Source: Colocasia esculenta (taxonomy: Eukaryota > Streptophyta > Magnoliopsida > Alismatales > Araceae). From it: 64,000 nucleotides of DNA. Within the stretch, counting starts at the first letter, position 1. Every line of letters begins with the position of its first letter. The notes under the pieces are model-generated. The model saw only the letters and a list, made by a program, of their open reading frames with translations, made no database searches and had not been told where the DNA came from. The DNA lies in contig CM024759.1 of NCBI GenBank assembly GCA_014218235.1, positions 70,936,119 through 71,000,118 of the forward strand. The letters are read 5' to 3'. A program made the position numbers and the translations under genes. Below are positions 53,905 through 64,000 of this stretch, one piece after another.

Positions 53905-56900
53905 ATTAATCAAACATTTTCCATTTCATCTTCAGATTCTGGGGATATATCAAATTCAACATTGACATCTTCATTATTAAATTCATTTTGATCACTAGTA
54001 TGTTCCTTTTCATCGGAGTCCTCCAACTCTATTTCATTTTCTTGTGGATCGACGTCTTCCACTTCATTCTCTTTAGATAAAGAACATTGCTCTACAAATT
54101 CATTTTCATTAAAAGTAGGTAACTCTACATCATCAGTCAAGTCTGATTGAAAGAATTGAGCATTCACATCCAACTCTACTGTTTTAGTCAATCCAACTCA
54201 TAATCTGGGAAAAGTCTTGTCTTAACCTTGCAAACTACCCACCAATTATTTCTTTTTTTATTTCTAGACGATGGATACTTTGTATAATAGACCTGCTGGG
54301 CTTGTACGGCCAAATAAATGGATCATAAATATTTAATTTGGACTTATGTCTGATATCGACAATCCCATATGTTGTGTCATTTCGAACAGAATTACGATCA
54401 AACTAATGACACTTGAAAAGAAAATATATGGTTGTATCTCCAAGATATTGCAATTCTAAGATCCCCTCAATAATACCATAATAATCACATTCATTTTCAT
54501 CATATGTACTACCTTTTACACATAACCTTTTACACATAGCCTGTTGTTCATCGTTGACTTATTCTGCCCATATTATCTTGTGTGAATCTATATCCATTCA
54601 CAATAAATGCTAGATATGTGCATGCAACTTTCGATAGGCCATAACTTATCTCTCGAATTTTTTGATCAATAATGAAACTTTTTTCAAGCTACATATAGGG
54701 AGCACACTAGTCAGAAATTGAGATTGGCCTCACGAGAAGTAAGGTGATCATGCTTACACGATATTTCAGCCAAGAAGTTAATGATTTCTCTCATTCTTTT
54801 TCAACCTTGACATCAGTGAGATATTGACATCTTTGGATTCATTTTGAGTCAAATTGTATGTATTATGAATATTAGAGCATTATAAATGGAATGAGAAATA
54901 AGAAGAAATTATGAACATAATGTAATGTGGGCAGAGGACTTACACAACATAAGATTCAACATCAATATAATTTAAAAGAATATAAATCTTTGAGATATGC
55001 AACTCTCTACTATTTAGCATCCTACTCAAAGAATGTCCATACACACAACTAGGATACTTAAATATAGAGAGCCAGTCGGACTGAACAGAGTCTCCCCCAA
55101 GTGGTCGAGTACGATGTGTTTGTATCTCGGGTTCAAAGTACATCAAACAGAAATTTGATATTTCTTCCATAATGTACACCTCCGCAATTTTCAATTCATG
55201 CATGCACCTACAGGATTGTTCATAGGATAATGACAAACATAAACAAGAGGTAGAATTATAAGAAGAAGAAAAATACAAATTACCTCACAAATGGATATAT
55301 CTATCTAAATTGTACTGGCTCTCCTACTTTAACCTCATATGGTAGGTGTATAAGAAAGTGCTCCATCGAATCGAAGAATGCAGGAGGAAATATCTTCTCC
55401 AGTCTACAAACTAGCGTGATCACATTCCATTCAATAGTTTCCACATCCTGATACCTTAGCTTCTGATGCACACAAAATCTTGAAAAACTGACTTAACTCA
55501 ATCCCTATATCGACTTCGGCAACATATCATATAGAATACAATGGGTAGCAACCTTTGCATAAACACATGACAATCATGATTTTTCATTCCATATATTTTT
55601 TCCCTTGTTTGCATTCACAAAAAGAGCAATGTTGGACACATAGCCATTTGAAAATCTCAATTGTCTTACAAAAGCAGACTTATTTAATATGTGCAGCTCC
55701 GAGAGCATAAATTGCTTTTGGTTTAACTATTGTACCATTTCTATCAAGAAGTTCAATTTTTGGACATTTACAAAGTATTTTCAAGTCCAAACGAGCTTTC
55801 ACATTATTTTTTTGTTTTGTCTTTTATGTCCATAATAGTGTTGAACACATGTTCAAAGACATTTTCTCAACATGCATGACGTCGAAGTTGTGTCGTTTAA
55901 GAAGAGTTGACTAATAAGGCAATTCCCAGAAGATACTCTTTTTTACCCAATTGTGATCCTTCCAAAATCCAATGTGTTGTCTTGTGTTGCTCGACAATTG
56001 TGTTATATCTCGTAAGTTTTGTACCATTGCCGCTAAATATGGACTAGACAACTGTTCAAAATCAATTTCTTCCACTTCAAGAATGCATCTTTTTGCCTTC
56101 TAGAATGATGGTCCCTTGGGAGAAATTGTCGAGGACAATCAAACCAACTTGACTTGCCACCATACTTAAGTACAAATATGTGGTACTATCCATGCACTAC
56201 AGTAAGGACATACTAATTTTGCATGGGTGCTTCAGCCAGATAACAATTCATATGTAGGAAAGTCACTTATCGTCCACATCAATGCAGTCTTCATAGTGAA
56301 ATTTTGCTTTCTAGATGCATCATAGGTAGTAACTCCATCGGTCTATAACAATTTCAACTCATCAATCAATGGCCTGAGATATATGTCTAATTTTTCTCCA
56401 GAACTTTTTGGGTCAGGGATTAATAAGGATAGAAATATATACTTTCATTTCATGGACATATTTGGTAGAAGATTGTACGGTGTAACGAAAACTGGCCGCT
56501 GAAGTAAGAAGTCACTGAACCTCCAAATGGATTGAAACTATCAGTACATAAATCAAACCTCACATTACGTGACTCTTTTGAGAAATTAGGGTGCACACGG
56601 TTGAAGTGACTCCAAGCTTCGGCAACTGTATGATGGCTAATTACATTTTGTTTACGACGTACTTTTTCCGCATGTCATCTCATATGTTGAGCTATCTTTG
56701 ATGACATATACATTCGATGTAGTCTCGGTGTGAGGGAAAAATACTGCAATGACATGTGTGGTATAGCTTTTTGCCTTGAATTGTCCCCTCTCTTAGACTT
56801 GAATCTATCATGACCACACATGGAACATGAAATCTTATTTTTATCCTCTTTATAATATACATGCATGATTAAGACATGCATCTATTTTCTCATATTAAGT

Positions 56901-57511
56901 CCTTTCATTGACCATCTTCTTTACATGATAAAAATTATCAGGCAACATCTCATCTTGTGGCAACATACTTTTGATAATGGGCAACAGATGATCAAAACAA
57001 ATCTCATTGATGTGAAATTCAGATTTCAAGTTTAATAATGTGACACCATAGACAGTCGAGAGTGATTTTGACATCTATTCCACAATGACTCATCAACATC
57101 TTTAAATAGCTGATAAAATCTTTCAACTATTTTGTTTGACGGTTCTTCAATGTGCACATGCTCATCATCAACATTGAATCATAGACCAGCAGCATCTATA
57201 TGACCATATCAACATACGAACTTCCACTTCTAATATTGGCAAGCTCGTAGGACCATAATGTTTCACAATGACATGTCTAATTTGCTTAACTTTTAACAAA
57301 CCCCTTTCTGTATATGACATTATACCTCCCTGTTGTAAACCACTTCAAGTTCTTACAGACTATACAAGGACATTGGATACAACCCTCACAAACCACAGCT
57401 TCAATAGAATTTCTCAATGCAAATTGAATGAATCTGTTAACTCATTTTTAATTTCACATACACCATCTGATCAACTACTCTACGGTACATCCATGAACGA
57501 TCTTTAGACAT
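53905..57511 (-). pseudogene. TNP2-type transposase of CACTA-1, second copy
   Basis: The start codon is at 57511 (minus), with the same domain order as the copy at 26959-21090 and no LTR inside. The longest readable parts are the acidic tail (54191-53910: ELDVNAQFFQSDLTDDVELP, EVEDVDPQENEIELEDSDE), the segment at 55278-54940 (EISNFCLMYFEPEIQTHRTR) and SLTPRLHRMYMSSKI near 56720. Frameshifts and stops break the rest. The tail aligns with that of CACTA-2 (TDQTLEEVNAEFFQEDF), showing that the two CACTA elements are related families. Confidence 0.82.
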
Positions 57512-57649
57512 TTTTTTCTATGTGAATTAAATGTTAACACATAAAACTTTAACATGTTTAACAAAAAAAAGTCCAACCCTTTCCTCACATCGTCCAACAT
57601 ATTTTAAATAGGAAGAAAATATTATTTAGATTTTCACTTTTTAACCTAT

Positions 57650-58010
57650 TTATGAAGATTTGATCACACAATTAATTATTACATGTGTTGTATTATTTGC
57701 TGAAAATTTCGGTAGTATCTCTCTACACCTCTCCGATATACTACAAAATATTTATTGATTCAAATAATTTCTTAAATACTTATTAGTAAGTGGTTAAGAA
57801 AATATTCAAAATCAATAAAGGTATATCATAAAGGAGTGAGAAGACGCAACCGAAATTTTTAACAAAGAACACAAACACATATAGTAATTAACCACCTAAG
57901 TGAGATTAAATATTCACAGACTATTCAAACGGGACAATTCAAGACTTTGAGTTAGATATACATGTTCTCGTCATTCAAAATGAGAATGTGCACATCAATC
58001 TCAAAGTCTT
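57650..58010. repeat. Two consecutive foldbacks, second CACTA-1 copy
   Basis: Same arrangement as 27108-27465: large foldback centred near 57785 (CTTATTAGTAAGTGG), small foldback near 57930-58005. Small sequence changes are spread over both arms. Confidence 0.8.
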
Positions 58011-59235
58011 GGACGGAAGATTGATTGACACGGGCTTAACACGCTCTCCTAAGATGCGTGCAATGTTAGGTTGCATCAACGCATCTCAGCTCATATACAA
58101 CACCTAATTAATTAAATATTGACAAGATATAGCACATTCTGAAAACACAAAAAATAGATATTCTAAAATTTTATACATATAAAAAATATCAGCATACACA
58201 TAAAACAAGTAAGAATGACTTTGTGTTGATGATCGTTCAACAAGAAAGGTAGAAAGTATATTTTACAAGAAAGTTAGAAAACAAATTTACAAAACATTAA
58301 ACACATATAGGCGCAAAAATCAAATACAACAGGATGTATTTATCTTAACTATTATGAACCTGCAGGTGTGCATGTAATTATAGTTTTAAAATATTGATAA
58401 TACATGTGTGTTCATGTAATTATGAACATTTTAATAGGTTTTAAAGATTTCACAAAAAATTCAGTTTGAAATGTGGGTGAAAACTATAATCTCTCTGAAA
58501 AACATTATGAAGGTGGCAGCCCAAATCGGATTCCATGTGACCCACTTCCAGATATAGTCGGTCAATAGTGACTTTGCTCGAATTAAAATCAAATTCAATG
58601 CCACAGTGCCCACGGGAATGTAGAAGAAGAAAAGGATGATTTTTGGATGAACAGAGGGTGGTTTATTCCCAGAAGGAAAGAGATTTGTTGGGAGCATTGT
58701 GTACATAAGATTGTGGGTAATTAACATGCATCTATATATAGACAAAGAAGAGGTGTCCTTTGATTAAGAAGATTATCTGATTTGGTCCATAAAATAAACG
58801 AATATGATAGATAATCAGATAAAGAGTACAATAGCAATATATAATTAGCTCTTCATATATATGCCTATGAAATTAAAATATCCGACACCTACTATGTATT
58901 TATCGTCAGATGTTGATGTGTGATGTTTTGATTGGCTGAGAGACAGTTTGATGTCAAAAGATGAATTGCAAAACCAATTTCCTTTGTTTCAAGTAGAACT
59001 AGATTGCTTTTATGATGAGAGTGAGCTCATGGTTTTTTTGCAGACATTCTGTCAAACACCTAGTGAGCTCAAGTTCCACTCTCTAGGTGCTCATCTCGTT
59101 GGTGATGGGTTATCCAAGAAGTAAGTAAGAACGCCCACTTTGTGGGCTGCCCCATGTATCTCTCCATCCCTGGGCATCCCCGTCGGTTAACAACTTTGGT
59201 GGTTATGTAAGGAGTGGTGGACTGATTTAATTAAT
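58011..59235 (-). other. Leader/intron region of CACTA-1, second copy
   Basis: Non-coding and AT-rich, matching 27466-28696. The equivalent of the CACTA-1 terminus (28697-28993) is missing: the sequence jumps from TTTAATTAA to TTGAGTACTTC. Confidence 0.6.
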
Positions 59236-60638
59236 TGAGTACTTCATTCTTTGATGTCGGACTTATATGTCTGGTATTCTAGACTAGTACTACCGATTAT
59301 TGGGAATTGTAGTCAGCCTTACGAAGGTAATTGGATATCAATAATATCATCCACTCTCAATATCATGAAAGGAATATCCCATATGTTCTTGCTCAAGCAA
59401 ACTCTTAACCATGGTCAATCAGATTGAGAGAGAATGAGTTCTCCAGTAGAAGTAAGAATCAGTTGGATTTTGTATAGACCTAATTGCACCATACCTAAGA
59501 TGCAATCTTTGGGATATTAGATAGATGAGGGACTATAGATAAACGATAATTGAGGGAAGAAAGGTCTAATGGATTAGATCCCCATATATTGTTTGGAAAC
59601 TATGGCGCAGTGACCTAGTACAACTATAGTCGATGAATTGGGTGAATTATTATGAAGCTAATAATTCATTAAATCAGAAAGAGTTCTGAGTTAGAAGAAG
59701 TTTTGATAGGTGCAACTCATGGCCAGGTTGATATTAGGCGTAGAGAGCCATACACATAAAGTGGATGATGCGATGATAATAGAGGATTGGATGAGAGTTA
59801 TCCAATATGACTTCTCTCACCCATAGTCATATAGTCGAAACTTGATTAACAATAGTATCGATTGTCGTCGAGAATAGTTCCTGACGATGGGATCTACCAC
59901 CGTCAAGAACTTCAACTTCCTTTAGAGGTAGTGAAGTGATCTTGACGGCAAGATTGATTAATGTTAACTCACGTTGACGACGAGATCAACTACCATTAAT
60001 ACGCATGGTAATGACAGGATCAACTGACTTTAACTCATGTTAACGTCAAGATTAATTGTCGTCAAGATGGTCTTGACGTCACAATATATTTCCGTTAACA
60101 TAGGTATGGTCCAATATCCTATTTGGTCGTACACAACATGGCTTGCACGACTTTATTCGGGCATGGGTGGGTGGGAGGCCCTCGGTTTTGCGCAAAGAGC
60201 GCTAAAAAACCTCATGGGATGGAGGTTTTGCAACACTTCTTCCCCCTCTTCCTGCCCTTCTCTCCTCCCATGGCCTCTCTTGTGATAGAAAGGAGAGCAA
60301 GAGGGTGAGACCCGCTTGGCTCTTGTTGTTGCTACTGTCGCACCTTGGAGGAGCACGTGGAGAATGGAGACGCGGAGGAGGTGTCGTCGCTGGTCGTCGC
60401 CTTGTGGATACCACTAAAAAGAAGTTCACGAGAGCTTCTTCCATCTTGCAGACCAAGTTTTCCACGTTAGAAGATCTACAAAATCCTCTAGGTAAGATGT
60501 CTCATCCTCGAATAGATTGCATGTAGTTTCATGTGCCGACATAATCTCGATCTGATGGTAAGTGTTTGAGAATCATTTTGTTTTTGAACTTTCTCTCGCT
60601 CTGTGTTGATGCCTCCATGACGATTCTCAGCAATTACA
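59236..60638 (+). repeat. LTR-like sequence, second copy
   Basis: Matches 29154-30558 and ends CAATTACA. The first part of the remnant was removed with the CACTA-1 end. No gene is recognised. The frames at 60037-60526 on both strands lie in the GC-rich part of the LTR. Confidence 0.45.
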
Positions 60639-61139
60639 CCTCCCCCCCCCCAACTTAAGAAGATGTGGTCCTCCACATTCACTAACTAATCACACAATCT
60701 CTGTCATGATTATCAAGTCATACAATGTGTGTATCCACTATATACCTCCTAGTCATCACCTTGTTGGTTTATTAAGAAATTAAATATTGATCTTACTCAT
60801 TACATGAGGTATTACATTATTAGACCCTCAATTTTCTCAACCCGCAATTCATACACCCTAATTGATTGTCCGATTTCGGCAGTCGATGACTGGATTGTGG
60901 TGACTCCATTGGGGACCAATCGATTAGCGGATCGATAAATTTTTAAAAATTAGATTTAGAGAATAAATATGAAATAAAAATTTTGACTTTAAATTTAAAT
61001 ATTATCAAATGTCACCGTAATCTTAATTTTGATCGCTATTCACGAGTTGGCTATTGCTCGTGTAATATCTTACGGAGAGTGTATCATTTCCACTTGGGTT
61101 TATTAGGAATGGGAAGTAGGCTTGTCATGAATCGAGAGG
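60639..61139. other. AT-rich stretch, second copy, no feature recognised
   Basis: It matches 30559-31059. It opens with a C run and contains no gene. Confidence 0.45.
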
Positions 61140-62218
61140 TAGGGGTGTAAACGAGCCGAGTCGAGCCGAGTAGTATGCTGCTCAAACTCTGTTCGTTAAT
61201 TTTTAATAGAGTTTGAGCTGAGCTCGAGTTATATCGAGTATTGAAAATGCATGTTCAAACTCGGCTCGTTTAAATACTCTCGAGCTCGAGCTCTTAACTA
61301 GTATCTTAATGAGCTTAATTGAATTTGCAAGTTTGTATATATAAATAAGTTCAATCCAATCTACAAGTAAAAAATTGATCGTTCATAAGACCTAAATTAT
61401 CTTATTTCAAGCACATATCTCAATAGTTTTGATAAGTTACTTAATTTAGCTATTTTAATATAATGTATGAAATATATTCATAATTTGTTATAAGCAATAT
61501 GAGATTAATAGATAGACACAGTAAGGGAGGGGGTTGGTGCACGACAAGGTAGGGGTAGTGCTGTAACTCTCCTTCGTACACCGTCCAGAACCCCCTTTCT
61601 GTACCGTCGGTGACGGTACTGCGGCCGTCAAGAGCATCGTCTGCCACTGACAGATGGTCCACAGTGGTTGCTGGAGATGCCACTGGCCGTCAACGCGCCC
61701 CTCGGCCCCACCGAGAGGCTCACCTACTACGCAGGTCGGTCTCAGAGGAAGAAGATACTTGATATGCTAGGGGACCTTGCAACACTAAATTTTATGTTCA
61801 TGCCCCTATTTACATGATCCGTGTATATACCCTCATTTGCGTAATTTGTGTATATATACTGTGGATTTAGTCTATGACATTTAAGCCCTAAAAATATTTT
61901 ATATTGTAATAATAATTGTATAAAAATAAATAAATATTTTTATATCAATATATACTTATTATATTTAAAAAATATTTAAACGAAGTGTTAACAAGTACTA
62001 AGATAAGATCTTAACGAGTATTTAATCGAACTCTTAAATGAGCTGTTTACGAGTATAATCGAGTCGAGCTCACATGTGTTCAGACTCGGCTCGTTTATGA
62101 ATCGATTTTTTCTTTTGTTTAAGTTTGGCTCGTTAATTTAATAAACGAGTCAGATCGAATTTTTATCGAGTTGAATTTCGAATTACTCGTCGAACGTATC
62201 GATTCGTTTACACCCTTA
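61140..62218. mobile_element. TIR element with GGGTGTAAACGA ends, copy 2, without the Helitron
   Basis: TAGGGGTGTAAACGAGCCGAG at the left and TCGTTTACACCCTTA at the right form the terminal inverted repeat; about 1.08 kb. GAGCTCGAGCTC and TCGAGTCGAG words lie near both ends. An internal GC-rich block near 61520-61740 includes LAVNAPLGPTERLTYYAG, possibly a captured exon of unknown origin. Confidence 0.65.
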
Positions 62219-62239
62219 TTCTTGGGACCGACAGTTTAG

Positions 62240-64000
62240 TGTTTTTTGATCCGGAACCTTCCTATTTCGGGCCGCCGGATACCCGATCCACGGAAAACCG
62301 CTTCCCCTTCGCGCCCTTCCTTGACCGTCCCTTTCAGCCCACCACAGCCACTCCGGAAGTAGTGTAGTAGGAGGAGGAAGGAGAGCGAGGAGAGGAAGAA
62401 AGAAGAGAAGAGAGGAGGAAGGGGGGAAAGGGGGCCGATCGGGACGGATTCGGAGGTCGATCGCTCTGATCCACGTCCACCGCCTCGCCGCCGCCGCTCT
62501 TGCTTGATCGTGTCGTAGGGCTGGGGTTGTCTCTCCTGGGTGGCCGGGTAAGATTTTCTGCCTTTCTTCTGGGGGCTGGGGTGCCCCTCCGTGGCTCTGT
62601 GCGCGGGAGATCTGGGTTTGTTTGCTGCTGGGTGAGTCGGGGAGGCAGTTCGGGGCGGTGCTGGGTGGAGGATCTGTGGGGTTTCAAGTGGTTTTGCTTT
62701 GTACTGGTGGGGCTCTTTTTGTTTGGTCTTGGTGCTGTTTGTAGTCTGCTGGGTTGGGAGTTTGGTTTGTGGAATCATGTCCGTTTGGCGCCGACTATTA
62801 ATAGGAAGGTCCGTTCAGGCACTCCGGAAGTAGTGTAGTAGGAGGAAGGAGAGCGAGGAGGAAGGGAAGAAGAGGAAGAGAGAGGAAGGGGGAAGGGGGC
62901 CGATCGGGACGGATTCGGAGGTCGATCGCTCTGATCCACGTCCACCGCCTCGCCGCCCGCCGCCGCCGCCGCCGCCTCCGCCGCTCTTGCTTGATCGTGT
63001 CGTAGGGCTGGGGTTGTCTCTCCTGGGCGGCCGGGTAAGATTTTCTGCCTTTCCTTTGGGGGCTGGGGTGCCCCTCCGTGGCTCTGTGCTGGGAGATCTG
63101 GGTTTGTTTTGCTGCCTGGGTGAGTCGGGGAGGCAGTTCGGGGCGGTGCTGGGTGGAGGATCTGTGGGGTTTCAAGTGTTTTGCTTTGTACTGGTGGGGC
63201 TCTTTTTGTTTGGTCTTGGTGCTGTTTGTAGTCTGCTGGGTTGGGAGTTTGGTTTGTGGAATCATGTCCATTTGGCGCCGACTATTAATAGGAAGGTCTG
63301 TTTCAGGGGGTTACTGCCGATTTGATCGTTTTGGTTTCTGGTTTTACTCCATTTCTTCTTTCTTTTTTCCTTGGTGTGGGGGAATCGTGGTCGCTGCTGC
63401 TTGCTCGTTGGGGCTTAGTTCCTTTTTTTTAAAAAATGAAAATTTGGTTCTTTTATGTTGATATTTTCTGTGTCTCGAAGGGCCTTACTATTCTCTATTC
63501 CCTTTGTGCATACTCTGACGATTTATCATTTGATAGTGTTAGCCATCTATGGCTTCTGCTTTCATGTTTGTGAAGCTGTTTTTGGGACACATCAGGAAAT
63601 ATGGGGCGTTGAGGAGACAGATGGGTAAGGTCATTCTGATCCTTGGGGACAATATGATGCAGGGACTTTTTGATCCTTAGATCTGTTTCCTGTTCTATCC
63701 GTGGTCCAAAAAGCTTTGATCTTTAAGTAGATTGGAACATTTTTGGTTTGTGTTCTTGCATGAAAACAACTGATCAGCCTATGGGTGTGTGGTCGAAGGA
63801 TGTCATAACGTAGCAAACTTTTGAAGATTCTGATAATCTGATTTATTAGTAATCAGTGATCATGCACTGTACAGATCATCTATATGTTGAAGACCGAAAA
63901 TATGTTTCAACCAGCTTATCACTCCCGTTCATTCTTTGGCAGATGGCTAATATGGTCGAATGACTTGCAACAACAAATGGATTTATCAACGCTCTCCACA
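62240..64000 (+). pseudogene. 5' end of the unidentified plant gene, copy 2, with duplicated leader
   Basis: The promoter/leader-exon block is present twice in tandem (units from 62349 and 62820), each with a GTAAGATT donor after GGCCGG. The leader intron ends TTTGGCAG at about 63942, and the coding exon starts ATGGCTAATATGGTCGAA at 63943 followed by an in-frame TGA, the same stop as in copy 1. After it the frame LATTNGFINALH continues to the window end. The second unit has a longer CCG run (62949-62987). Product not recognised. Confidence 0.5.
62349..63290 (+). repeat. 471 bp tandem duplication of the gene leader
   Basis: Unit 1 is 62349-62819 and unit 2 is 62820-63290, both beginning CACTCCGGAAGTAGTGTAGT and ending GACTATTAATAGGAAGGTC. 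Each contains exon 1, its donor and the start of the intron. Copy 1 of the segment has a single unit. Confidence 0.88.

Larger units (their letters stand above)
53793..64000 (+). repeat. Segmental duplication, copy 2 (runs off the window)
   Basis: The same order as copy 1: CACTA-1 interior on the minus strand, LTR remnant, TIR element, gene 5' end. Its first base abuts the 3' terminus of CACTA-2. It has one private change of note, a 471 bp tandem duplication of the gene leader (62349-63290). Confidence 0.9.

Overview
The window is eukaryotic nuclear DNA from a flowering plant and is almost entirely transposable elements nested in one another. Evidence for a plant: CACTA (En/Spm) transposase genes with Transpos_assoc, TNP2, DUF4218 and DUF4216 domains, Ty3/gypsy LTRs followed by an initiator-Met-type primer site, an antisense plant-mobile-domain gene, Helitrons with TC...CTAG ends, and GT-AG introns throughout. 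GC-rich leader exons with CCG repeats hint at a monocot or early-diverging angiosperm, but the species cannot be told. No intact host gene is seen.

Left third (1-20163). Element A (88-13083, target duplication GCGTC) is a gag-only LTR retrotransposon related to the Ty3/gypsy Tat group. It carries a truncated chromovirus (1114 to about 3850) in its 5' LTR and sits inside element B, a relative whose internal part (1-87 and 13084-15525) and 3' LTR (15526-20163) are present. B carries a spliced antisense plant-mobile-domain gene. Its LTR is split by a 3 kb solo LTR (15816-18858, duplication ATAAC). A and B share an intron, two covarying stem-loops and a polypurine tract before the 3' LTR.

Middle (20164-38500). 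B abuts a minus-strand CACTA element (CACTA-1, 20164-28993) with decayed TNP2 and TNP1-like genes, itself split by a 2.3 kb solo LTR (22675-24955, duplication CTCAA). Then come an LTR remnant, a TIR element (31060-34675) holding a 2.6 kb Helitron (32022-34606), a 157 bp three-hairpin insertion, the 5' end of a host-like gene (34868-36146), and a second Helitron on the minus strand (36803-37661).

Right (about 38500-64000). CACTA-2 (plus strand, ending exactly at 53792) has a decayed TNP2 gene and a TNP1-like gene. The C-terminal part of the latter has grown into about 11 tandem 358 bp units, each an exon cassette with splice sites. CACTA-2 is followed at once by a second, diverged copy of the 20980-36080 segment (53793-64000). 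This copy lacks the solo LTR, the Helitron and the hairpin insertion, and so shows the empty site of each.

The most striking features are the exon-cassette array, the microexon arrays in both CACTA elements, the covarying stem-loops at the retrotransposon polypurine tracts, the conserved foldbacks before three transposase genes, and a duplication boundary lying exactly at a CACTA terminus.
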